A DNA stretch of 64,000 nucleotides from positions 1-64,000 of the forward strand of contig JAQBVN010000003.1 of the NCBI GenBank assembly GCA_027622975.1. Direction: 5' to 3'. How positions within the stretch are numbered: position 1 is the first letter of the stretch; the number at the start of each line of letters is the position of its first letter. The notes beneath the pieces were generated by a model. It was not told where the DNA came from, searched no databases, and saw nothing but the letters and a program-made list of their open reading frames with translations. Source of the DNA: Bacteroidota bacterium. GTDB lineage: Bacteria > Bacteroidota > Bacteroidia > Flavobacteriales_D > Sanyastnellaceae. Positions 1 to 7,498 of the stretch are shown piece after piece. The translations under genes were made by a program, and so were the position numbers.

Positions 1-1612
1 TCGGAGAAAAGGCTTTCCGCGCAGCGTCGCCGTGAATCCATCCAGCAAGAGCCCCTTGGTTGGTGGGCTCGCCGTCCTGTCCCTGCATGTTCACGACGCC
101 AATCAACCTGTCGGCTTCCGGGTGGTCCATCAACGCATCCATCGATGCGCGGTCCATCCATTCGAACAGGGTTGTTCCAGGAAGCGCCACGTCCCAGATG
201 CGAAAGGCAGCAATGTCGCCGAAGTAATCGTTGGTTGCCCCCGCGGATCCACCGAGGTTCATTCGGACAATGTCTCCAATCAGGTGATCCTTGCCGCCGC
301 CTGAATGCCAAAGTTCACCGTTGACAAACATCTTCATGACGCCCGCTTCCGCGTCCTTCGTGAACGCCCAGTGAACCCAGTTTCCCTCGTAAAGACCTGC
401 CGACGCCACCTGATCAATTCGGTCGTACCCTCCGTCGTACCCGCAGTCCCAATACACCCCGGAGTTGCTCCAAGGAACGTGGGCGTTCATTTCGCGCTGG
501 CCGCTGGCATTGACGCCCTCGAACAACGTCGTGTTTGCAGGCATCACCGCGGCATCCCCTCGAATCCAACACTCCACAGTCACCGTGGTGTCCAACGACA
601 ACAATTCGGCAGGATTCAATTCCATGCGGTCTCCGCCGTTCATTCGAACGTACTGTGCTGCGCCAGGAGCGTGTGGGCTGCAGGTTTGGGACAAGGTGTC
701 GGCCACTTCAGAACCCAGGACAGAAAGGTCAGAACCGGAATCGGATTCCACCCCATCCAAGGCCAGATCCAACACGAGATTCATGCCCTCTTCTCGAATC
801 AAAGCTTGGACAAAATCCAACTCCCAAAACGCCTGCACGTCGTCCACGAAAGCAGGGCCGTCCACCAAGGTCAACCACCCAGTGGTAAGGATGCCGTCCA
901 AAGCCGTCGTGGAGGTCCATCGCGCACGAAGGGTTGCTCTCGCCACCGAGGATGCTCCCAAGTCGCCTGCGCGAGGCAAGGACATCCGCCAGGCCACGTT
1001 GCCGACCTCCCACCCAATTGCGTCGAGTTCTTCGGCCGACCAAAGCCACTGGTGACGAACGCCGTCAGCCAAGGGAGTGCTGAGCAGCTCACCGGAAGGC
1101 TCCCCGGCGAGTTCAGACCACACGTCAGAGCCCCCTTCAAATTCGTGATGAGCCGTTTGGAGCAAGCGGTACACCGTGTCGGCGGGCTGACCTCCCACAG
1201 GATCGAGAATCAACGTTGCCGACTCAAACGAAGCATCGTTGAGCAGGTACATCGGGTGAGTCTGGGCCGTGCTGTCGAGCAAGCCCGTGTGGTCGAAGAG
1301 GTAATTGTAGGTGAGGTAATCCCACTCGCCGCACGGGTAGCCGAGGTTGCCCGCAGTGCCGTTTTCAAAACACTTCAGCCGGTGATACATCAAGATTTTG
1401 CGGTACGTGGTATCCTCTCCGCTCGGAAACTGGAACCACCTCCGCCCAGGGCTGTCGTAAGCCGAGGCAGGATTGTCTTGTGCTTCCCACGTGAATGTTT
1501 GAACCCAAAGGGTGTCTCCAGGATCGGGGGCTGAGGCGCCCCTCAAGGGACCAAACACGAGCGAAAATCCAAGGAACAATGAAACGGTTGCGGAGAAAGA
1601 GACAAGTCGCAT
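1..1612 (-). CDS. Secreted PNGase F-like / LamG-domain protein (3' end outside window)
   Basis: The reading frame is open from an ATG at 1612 down to the window edge, giving 537 codons without a stop. It begins with a signal peptide (MRLVSFSATVSLFLGF...). Around residues 65-105 there is a Cys-containing stretch with CGEWDY and DHTG, resembling the N-terminal domain of peptide-N-glycosidase F-related proteins of Bacteroidota. From about residue 315 to 475 there is a concanavalin A-like (LamG/jellyroll) domain with the ECWIR, HWAFTK and AAFRIWDVAL strands. Inference: an exported glycan-binding or glycan-processing protein, probably carrying a T9SS sorting domain beyond the window. It is transcribed divergently from gshB. 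The enzymatic role is not established, because the PNGase catalytic half is not recognisable in the visible part. Confidence 0.72.
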   Translation of the reverse strand, partial: MRLVSFSATVSLFLGFSLVFGPLRGASAPDPGDTLWVQTFTWEAQDNPASAYDSPGRRWFQFPSGEDTTYRKILMYHRLKCFENGTAGNLGYPCGEWDYLTYNYLFDHTGLLDSTAQTHPMYLLNDASFESATLILDPVGGQPADTVYRLLQTAHHEFEGGSDVWSELAGEPSGELLSTPLADGVRHQWLWSAEELDAIGWEVGNVAWRMSLPRAGDLGASSVARATLRARWTSTTALDGILTTGWLTLVDGPAFVDDVQAFWELDFVQALIREEGMNLVLDLALDGVESDSGSDLSVLGSEVADTLSQTCSPHAPGAAQYVRMNGGDRMELNPAELLSLDTTVTVECWIRGDAAVMPANTTLFEGVNASGQREMNAHVPWSNSGVYWDCGYDGGYDRIDQVASAGLYEGNWVHWAFTKDAEAGVMKMFVNGELWHSGGGKDHLIGDIVRMNLGGSAGATNDYFGDIAAFRIWDVALPGTTLFEWMDRASMDALMDHPEADRLIGVVNMQGQDGEPTNQGALAGWIHGDAARKAFSP

Positions 1613-1692
1613 GATATGGGTTATGGGGTTCAATTTCAGACGTCCAAAATACAGCCCAAGAGAAAATTCACAGTTCCGTCACAACCAAGGGG

Positions 1693-1722
1693 TTGGACAT
1701 GCCAACCACCTCCGTACATTCG
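1693..1722 (+). promoter_or_regulatory. Bacteroidota-type promoter for gshB
   Basis: TTG at 1693-1695, a 19-nt spacer, then TACATTCG at 1715-1722. This fits the Bacteroidota -33/-7 consensus (TTG, 17-23 nt, TAnnTTTG) with one change. It would leave a leader of about 25 nt before the gshB ATG at 1755. Confidence 0.55.
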
Positions 1723-1754
1723 CACGCTTTTTCAGACCAAATCCCTTTCGTCGC

Positions 1755-2786
1755 ATGAACGTTTGCTTCATCATGTATCCATGGGAGACCCTGACTCCCG
1801 CCTCTGACAGCACCCTGAGACTCATTCATGAAAGTGCCTTGCGTGGTCACCAAGTGGCCATCACCACGGCCGCGAATTTGACCATCCGTGACTCGGTGAC
1901 CATGTCTTTTTCTCGTCTGCTGGTGAAACAAGCCAAGGTCCCAAAAACACCTGAGACTTTCTACAAGAAGGCCGCTTTCAAAGAGCAAATGCTGCCCCTC
2001 GCGGGTTTTGATGTGATTTTCATGCGGGCGAATCCACCGTTGGACAACCTCGTGCTCAACTTCCTCGACTCCATCAAGGATGAAGTGTTCATCGTCAACG
2101 ACGTGGAGGGTTTGCGCAAAGCCAACAACAAGTTGTACACGGCGGCCATGGACGACGCCAAAGGCTCCATCATCCCACGCACATTTGTGAGTAAGAACAA
2201 GGAGTACCTCAAGCGGGTGATCGAGCATGAAGCGGGTGACAAAATGATCATGAAACCGCTGAATGGATTTGGAGGAAGCGGGGTCATTGTTCTTGAGCGC
2301 GGAGCGCGGAGCAATGTCAATTCGCTGTTGGACTTTTACATCACGGGCAAAGGCGGTGAATCCAACTATGTGATCCTGCAGGAATATGTCGAAGGAGCCG
2401 ATGAAGGGGACATCCGTGTGATGATGCTCAATGGCGAACCAATTGGGGCCATGCGCAGGAAACCGGCGGAAGGAGATGCGCGAAGCAATGTCCACGCGGG
2501 AGGAACCGTCCACAAACACACCCTGACACCAGATGAGATGAAGGTGTGTCGCAAAATCGGCCCGAAATTGGTCAAGGACGGATTGTACTTCGTTGGACTC
2601 GACTTGATTGGAGGAAAATTGATCGAAGTCAACGTGTTGAGCCCAGGTGGAATTGTGAACATCAATCGATTGAACAAGGCCAAGCTCCAAGTGAAGGTGC
2701 TCGATTGGGTCGAGGACATGGTGCAGGATCGGATGTGGATGGCCGAGCGCCGCAATGCGTTCAAGTCTGCCGTATCCAATGCGTAA
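1755..2786 (+). CDS. gshB: Glutathione synthetase (ATP-grasp)
   Basis: 343 aa, normal for bacterial GshB. It ligates glycine to gamma-glutamylcysteine in the cytosol using ATP. The N-terminal domain starts MNVCFIMYPWETL. The ATP-grasp part has MIMKPLNGFGGSGV near residues 163-176, the substrate loop NGEPIGAMRRKPA near 225, and the metal/ATP-binding EVNVLSPGG near 291. The ATG at 1755 is chosen because the family starts here; the frame is open further upstream but that part overlaps the promoter. It overlaps the next gene by 8 bp. No glutamate-cysteine ligase is present in the window, so either that gene lies elsewhere or this enzyme uses another gamma-glutamyl substrate. Confidence 0.9.
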   Translation: MNVCFIMYPWETLTPASDSTLRLIHESALRGHQVAITTAANLTIRDSVTMSFSRLLVKQAKVPKTPETFYKKAAFKEQMLPLAGFDVIFMRANPPLDNLVLNFLDSIKDEVFIVNDVEGLRKANNKLYTAAMDDAKGSIIPRTFVSKNKEYLKRVIEHEAGDKMIMKPLNGFGGSGVIVLERGARSNVNSLLDFYITGKGGESNYVILQEYVEGADEGDIRVMMLNGEPIGAMRRKPAEGDARSNVHAGGTVHKHTLTPDEMKVCRKIGPKLVKDGLYFVGLDLIGGKLIEVNVLSPGGIVNINRLNKAKLQVKVLDWVEDMVQDRMWMAERRNAFKSAVSNA

Positions 2787-4779
2787 ACTGAGCAGCGAAG
2801 AAATCATCCGTTGCATTCAAGCAAGGGAAGAATTTGAGGCCGTTGCCACAGACACCGGGCTTCACATTCGCATCGGCCATTACGTGCCCTTTGTCGGCAT
2901 GGCCATCCATGCGGGCAGTCACATGCGAGAGGAACTGGATGTCAAATGCGGTTTGGACGACTACCAGCGTTGGTACGAAGAAGACCCTGACACAGACACC
3001 TTCATAGGGTCCATGCCCATCACCTTGGTCGGCACCGACAGCCGCTTTTCATACGACCTCAACAGAGCCCCCGAAGAAGCCATTTACACCACGGCTTGGG
3101 GCCAAAAGGTGTGGCGTCGGGCACTGACCAAAAGTGAAAAGAAACGAAGTCTCGACCGCCACGCCCGTTTCTACGAAGTCGTCGAGGCCTTGCTCGACGT
3201 GTTGACCCAGGAATTTCAAGGGGCCGTGGTGTACGACATGCACTCGTACAACAAGAACCGGTGGACCCGTGAGGTGCCGACATTCAACCTCGGCACAGAA
3301 CGGGTCCACCCCAAATGGAAGGACGAAATTTCAAGTTTCGCCAAGCGACTTTCTCACGTGGAATTGCCCAATGGCATCCCGTCCACCACGGGCATCAACG
3401 ACGTCTTCATGGGACGGGGCTACAATTTGGCCTTCATCCATGCTCGTTTTGACAACGTGTTGGTGCTTGCCACAGAAGTTGCCAAAGTGTATTGCGATGA
3501 GGATTCTGGTGAAGAGTACCCCCTCGTCGTTCGGGCGTTGGCTGAACAGTTTCGCGAAGTCATCTTGGCCCATGCCCACGATTTCGCCCACAAACACACG
3601 ACATGGAATTCGGGGACTGGGGGCCACATGCTTCCTGCAGATGTTCACGCGTCAGTCCAAAAAGTGGACGCTGCCTTGTACCGGTTGGTCAAGGATTTTG
3701 AGCTTCTCAACTACGTCAACCCAACCAATGCCCCACAGCAGAAGAAAAGGTTCTTTGAGTCGCGTGGAACGGTCCTTCCTGACTTCACCTATCGCCCCAT
3801 CAAAATTGAACCCAACGAGCTGAAGCGGCAATTGTTGAGGTTGGAGGTTGAACGGATTCACGATCCAGTGATTCGGCGTCTATACGAAGATGCCATAGGG
3901 GCGTACCTCGACAAGGTCGACTTGCTCGCTTCGTTGGGAACCTCAGCCTTCAAGTACAACAGCCTGAGGTACTATGGCCAACCCTCGGAAAGGGATTTGG
4001 CCAACGCCAGGTTCTTGCTTCATCTGCCCGAAATTGAGAGTCACAATCCCGTCAAGCGATTGACTGTACATGATGCCAAAAAGGCATTCATTGAAGGGAT
4101 GGAAGCTTACGGTTTTGATGGGAAGGTTCAGGTCACGACGAGGATTGTTGCCGATGCCATGGTGCTCAATGCTGAGCAAAAAGTCTTGATCCGAAAGGGA
4201 GCAACATTCCGTCCCAAAGAACTGCGCTACCTCGTGCATCACGAAATCGGCGTACACATGGTGACCACGATGAATGCCCGGTTGCAGCCCTTGAAATTGG
4301 TGCGAATTGGAACATCCATGAGTACCAAAACCCAAGAGGGCCTGGCCGTTCTCGCTGAGTACCTCAGTGGCAACACCACGCTGCGCCGCTTAAAAGAACT
4401 TGCGGCACGCGTGGTCGCAGTCGACATGATGATTCGTGGGGCCGACTTCGTCGAAACGTACCGTCATTTGACCACGCAGGTTCACATGAAGCCCGATGAT
4501 GCTTGGACCTTGACAACCCGCGTCTACCGGGGTGGAGGTTTCACGAAGGACCATCTGTACCTCCAAGGATTCAGAGAGGTTGTGGAGCTGTGGAAATCAG
4601 GAGCAGATTTGAGTCCTTTGTTGATCGGCAAGACCTCCATGGCTCACTATGAATTGCTCAGCGAACTCATGCAGCGTGGTGTGTTGGATGCTCCAACATA
4701 CAGAACGATACCCATCATGATGCCTCACACGGAAAAGAACCATCCCGTGTTTGAATACATCGTGCAAGGCATCCAGTGA
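2779..4779 (+). CDS. QEGLA-motif protein (N-formylglutamate amidohydrolase-like plus DUF1704/MATCAP-like metalloprotease domain)
   Basis: 666 aa from the ATG at 2779, which overlaps the gshB stop; an upstream in-frame ATG at 2755 would overlap gshB by 32 bp. The N-terminal ~250 residues look like N-formylglutamate amidohydrolase (GHYVPFVGMAIHAGSH). The C-terminal half is the DUF1704/KIAA0895 family: HEIGVH at 488-493 fits the HExxxH zinc motif of that family, and QEGLA at 519-523 with a following AEYL is the signature for which these proteins are named ('flavohemoglobin expression-modulating QEGLA motif protein'). Human relatives are tubulin-tyrosine carboxypeptidases (MATCAP), so a peptidase activity is plausible. 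Coupling to gshB suggests a role with glutathione or a gamma-glutamyl/peptide substrate (inference). Confidence 0.85.
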   Translation: MRKLSSEEIIRCIQAREEFEAVATDTGLHIRIGHYVPFVGMAIHAGSHMREELDVKCGLDDYQRWYEEDPDTDTFIGSMPITLVGTDSRFSYDLNRAPEEAIYTTAWGQKVWRRALTKSEKKRSLDRHARFYEVVEALLDVLTQEFQGAVVYDMHSYNKNRWTREVPTFNLGTERVHPKWKDEISSFAKRLSHVELPNGIPSTTGINDVFMGRGYNLAFIHARFDNVLVLATEVAKVYCDEDSGEEYPLVVRALAEQFREVILAHAHDFAHKHTTWNSGTGGHMLPADVHASVQKVDAALYRLVKDFELLNYVNPTNAPQQKKRFFESRGTVLPDFTYRPIKIEPNELKRQLLRLEVERIHDPVIRRLYEDAIGAYLDKVDLLASLGTSAFKYNSLRYYGQPSERDLANARFLLHLPEIESHNPVKRLTVHDAKKAFIEGMEAYGFDGKVQVTTRIVADAMVLNAEQKVLIRKGATFRPKELRYLVHHEIGVHMVTTMNARLQPLKLVRIGTSMSTKTQEGLAVLAEYLSGNTTLRRLKELAARVVAVDMMIRGADFVETYRHLTTQVHMKPDDAWTLTTRVYRGGGFTKDHLYLQGFREVVELWKSGADLSPLLIGKTSMAHYELLSELMQRGVLDAPTYRTIPIMMPHTEKNHPVFEYIVQGIQ

Positions 4780-4788
4780 GGTCCTGAA

Positions 4789-5985
4789 TCAACGTCGACC
4801 GGGATACACTTGAAGAGCCTCGGCAAGGCAAGTCACCGCTCGTTCAATCCAGGGAAGATCCAACACATAGGCGATGCGCACTTGGCGGGTGCCGGCGCCA
4901 GGTGTGGCATAAAATCCAGTGGCCGGGGCCATCATCACCGTGTCCCCTTCGTGGTCAAAAGACTCGAGCATCCATTGGCAAAACGCATCCGCATTGTCAA
5001 TTGGCAATTCACAAACCGCATAAAATGCCCCTCCCGGGGTGGGTACTGTGACACCTGGAATGGCGCGCAAACCGGCAATCAAAGCATCTCGACGAGCCAC
5101 ATAACTGGACTTCACATTCTCGAAGTACGAGGCGGGGGTCATCAGGGCAGCCTCGGAGGCGATCTGTCCCAAAGTCGGTGGTGAAAGTCGGGCCATGGCA
5201 AACTTCATGGCCGCTTTACGAACAGCAGCATTCTTGGTCACCAAGCCACCAATTCGCGCTCCACACATGCTGTATCGCTTCGACACACTGTCCACCAACA
5301 TCACGTGTTCTTCCAATCCCGGCAACTGCATGACGGACTTGGGTGTGGCTCCATCGTAGCAGAATTCTCGGTACACCTCGTCAGCCATCAAATACAAATC
5401 ATGGTTCCTCACCAATGTCGCCAAGCTGTTCAAGGCCTCCTCGGCATACACCGTTCCTGTCGGGTTGCCCGGGTTGCAGAGCAAGATGGCCTTGGTACGA
5501 TCCGTGATTTTGGCCGCAAATGCCTCCATCGGAGGAAGGGCAAACCCGTCCTCAATGTGCGCAGTCACGGGCACCACTTTGACCCCCGCCATGTTGGCAA
5601 ATCCATTGTAATTGGCATAGAATGGCTCCGGGATGATGACTTCATCACCTGGGTCTAGACAAGCCATGAACGCAAAAACCAAGGCCTCAGATCCTCCAGT
5701 GGTGACAATGATGTCGTTCGCCGATACATCCACACCAACACCTTGGTAGTACGCTGCAAGCCCTTGCCGGTAGGAATCGAATCCCTCCGACGGGCTGTAC
5801 TCGATGACCGTCCGCGTGTCCGTCCGCACAGCATCCAGGGCGATGGACGGAGTTTCAATGTCAGGCTGACCGATGTTGAGATGAATCACACGCTTCCCGG
5901 CTGCTTTGGCCGCGGCTGCGTACGGAGCCAGTTTTCGGATGGGGCTGTCAGGCATGGCCTGTCCTTTGCGACTGATGCTTGGCAT
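4789..5985 (-). CDS. PLP-dependent aminotransferase, class I (aspartate aminotransferase-like)
   Basis: 398 aa, fold type I. Visible landmarks are NPGNPTG at 171-177, the PLP-ring Asp in ADEVYREF near 202, the Schiff-base lysine K236 in SVSKRYSMCGARIG, and R244 for phosphate binding. It transfers amino groups between amino acids and 2-oxo acids in the cytosol; the exact substrate (aspartate, aromatic or other) cannot be read from sequence. It is the last gene of an operon starting at 7375, only 3 bp after the acetyltransferase stop. A possible internal -7 box (TATCTTCG) lies about 24 nt before the start. It converges with the QEGLA gene with 9 bp between stops and no obvious terminator. Confidence 0.88.
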   Translation of the reverse strand: MPSISRKGQAMPDSPIRKLAPYAAAAKAAGKRVIHLNIGQPDIETPSIALDAVRTDTRTVIEYSPSEGFDSYRQGLAAYYQGVGVDVSANDIIVTTGGSEALVFAFMACLDPGDEVIIPEPFYANYNGFANMAGVKVVPVTAHIEDGFALPPMEAFAAKITDRTKAILLCNPGNPTGTVYAEEALNSLATLVRNHDLYLMADEVYREFCYDGATPKSVMQLPGLEEHVMLVDSVSKRYSMCGARIGGLVTKNAAVRKAAMKFAMARLSPPTLGQIASEAALMTPASYFENVKSSYVARRDALIAGLRAIPGVTVPTPGGAFYAVCELPIDNADAFCQWMLESFDHEGDTVMMAPATGFYATPGAGTRQVRIAYVLDLPWIERAVTCLAEALQVYPGRR

Positions 5986-5988
5986 GTC

Positions 5989-6567
5989 TCAAGAATTACG
6001 TTGCGGCGGCGAAGATAGGTCGAGCGCCATCGTTCGATGTGGTCCAATGTCCGGGATGTCATAGATCTCGTTCAAGTAATCAAAACCCAGGCGTTCGTAG
6101 AAACCAAACGCAACCTGCCGAGCATCGCACCACAACACCTGGCGACCCAAGGCCAGCGTCTCTTCTGCGGCCCTGTGAATCAAGGCCCCACCCGCCCCCC
6201 AACCACGCACCTCTGGCAGGGTACCCATGACGCGAAGTCGCATGTCCATGCCTTCCTTCCAAGGCACCTCCACGCGCTGGCAATGTTGGTCAAACAACGA
6301 ACAGGCCCCGACCAGTTTCCCATCCAATCCAGGCACTTCGATACCCCAAGGCTTCGCCACTTCCGCGGGAACAAAAGCGCCCAAATGAATCGCGTGAGGC
6401 GCGTGGTCGATGTCGATCACACACACCTCAGGCGACGCCTTGTGCGGCCACAAAACGCGATGCCGGAGCAAACGAGTGGCTTCTGCAGGAATGCGATTCA
6501 CCCACACCGTGGGCCGCTCATGCGGCGAGGAAGACTGCCATGCGTTGCCAGAGCGATCCATGGTCAT
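5989..6567 (-). CDS. GNAT-family N-acetyltransferase
   Basis: 192 aa from the ATG at 6567, which overlaps the TGA of the upstream S4 gene as ATGA, the usual sign of translational coupling. The acetyl-CoA-binding region is visible as LRVMGTLPEVRGWGAGGALI, corresponding to GNAT motif A (V.P..RG.G.G..L), followed by AFGFYERLGF, the conserved motif B. Substrate unknown. An in-frame ATG at 6588 is possible but would overlap the previous gene by 25 bp. Confidence 0.85.
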   Translation of the reverse strand: MTMDRSGNAWQSSSPHERPTVWVNRIPAEATRLLRHRVLWPHKASPEVCVIDIDHAPHAIHLGAFVPAEVAKPWGIEVPGLDGKLVGACSLFDQHCQRVEVPWKEGMDMRLRVMGTLPEVRGWGAGGALIHRAAEETLALGRQVLWCDARQVAFGFYERLGFDYLNEIYDIPDIGPHRTMALDLSSPPQRNS

Positions 6568-6926
6568 GATTTGAACGTCTTTTCCCAATCACGGCGATCC
6601 CGTTTCGTGGGTCTACCCACCCCTTTGGGCCTGTCTTGTTGAGACAGCCGAATCATGTCCAACTTTTCCAGCTCCTCGGCGGGGGTCACATCCTTCATGT
6701 GTTCCGACACCAAGGCCGCCCCTACGCGGCTTTTGGGAAAGGAAACAACCTCATGGTGGAACCGAATGGCTCCCTTGCGCACCTCCACAACCTGGCCCAA
6801 CTTGAGTTCTCGCGCGGGTTTGACCGTTTGACCATCCACAAACACCTTTCCCTCCCGACAATGTTGGCTTGCCATGGAACGCGTTTTGAACACACGCACA
6901 GCCCAGAGGAATTTGTCCACCCTCAT
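6564..6926 (-). CDS. S4-domain RNA-binding protein (Hsp15/HslR-like)
   Basis: 120 aa. It begins MRVDKFLWAVRVFKTRS and runs through an S4 domain (GKVFVDGQTVKPARELKLGQ) of the kind that binds structured RNA. Family knowledge: Hsp15 binds stalled 50S subunits carrying peptidyl-tRNA and helps recycling. The basic tail (GVGRPTKRDRRDWEK) is typical of the family. It overlaps both neighbours by 4 bp (ATGA), so the three genes 7375-5989 are a coupled operon. Confidence 0.88.
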   Translation of the reverse strand: MRVDKFLWAVRVFKTRSMASQHCREGKVFVDGQTVKPARELKLGQVVEVRKGAIRFHHEVVSFPKSRVGAALVSEHMKDVTPAEELEKLDMIRLSQQDRPKGVGRPTKRDRRDWEKTFKS

Positions 6927-7375
6927 GCCACCGGAACCTGATGCTGTTTCAACGCCATCATCACCTTCTCCGCCAAAGAGACCTCTGTGAATTCATACAC
7001 CTCCACATCCGAAGTTCCACGCCTCCCCTTCGCTTTCAATCGAAGCACCAATGCAAAGCTGTGAGCACGAATGGTGTTCCGCTGGCTGTGACTCGTGTAT
7101 GTCGTGGCATCCCGGTGTTCCACCAGCAACGCCCCTTCAATGTCATTCAATAGCCACGACGTTCGACTGAAGGTTTGCCCCGCAAGTGTGCGACGAATGG
7201 CCAACTCCTCAGGGCCGACATCCACCCGGGTTTGGGCCATCACAACCATGCCACAGGCAAGCCAACATGCAGGCAGCCATCCGACGTGATGAAGGGTGCC
7301 AAACAGGCCCGCAAACAACAACCCCACCGCCCACGGGAGTCCATCCAATTGCCTTCCCAAATCAATGGTTTGCAT
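6923..7375 (-). CDS. Hypothetical membrane protein
   Basis: 150 aa, family not recognised. Two closely spaced hydrophobic segments fill residues ~13-48 (WAVGLLFAGLFG; WLACGMVVMAQ). A soluble ~100-residue domain follows, rich in beta-prone sequence, resembling the layout of small bacterial membrane proteins with a cytosolic PH-like or similar domain (inference). It is the first gene of the operon; the -7 box TACCTTTG lies only 4 nt before its ATG, which fixes the start. It overlaps the S4 gene by ATGA. Confidence 0.7.
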   Translation of the reverse strand: MQTIDLGRQLDGLPWAVGLLFAGLFGTLHHVGWLPACWLACGMVVMAQTRVDVGPEELAIRRTLAGQTFSRTSWLLNDIEGALLVEHRDATTYTSHSQRNTIRAHSFALVLRLKAKGRRGTSDVEVYEFTEVSLAEKVMMALKQHQVPVA

Positions 7376-7379
7376 CCTT

Positions 7380-7387
7380 CAAAGGTA
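7380..7387 (-). promoter_or_regulatory. -7 promoter box, leaderless type
   Basis: TACCTTTG (minus strand), a perfect TAnnTTTG, 4 nt before the ATG at 7375. Transcription would start at or next to the start codon. Confidence 0.5.
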
Positions 7388-7498
7388 CATCCCGTTGAAA
7401 GTCCTCGGCATTTGCCAAAGACCCTCCCACCCAACATGTTGGTCGTTCCGTGCGACGGGACCCACTCCTCTTCATGACAACGCCAAGAACACCCGGCT

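Noticed and set aside
305-1534. 409-codon open frame on the plus strand
   Set aside because: It is antisense to the minus-strand PNGase/LamG gene, which has a signal peptide and recognisable domains; the plus frame has no family features.
1668-2816. 382-codon minus frame
   Set aside because: Antisense to gshB, whose motifs are clear; unusual His/Gln-rich composition typical of a shadow frame.
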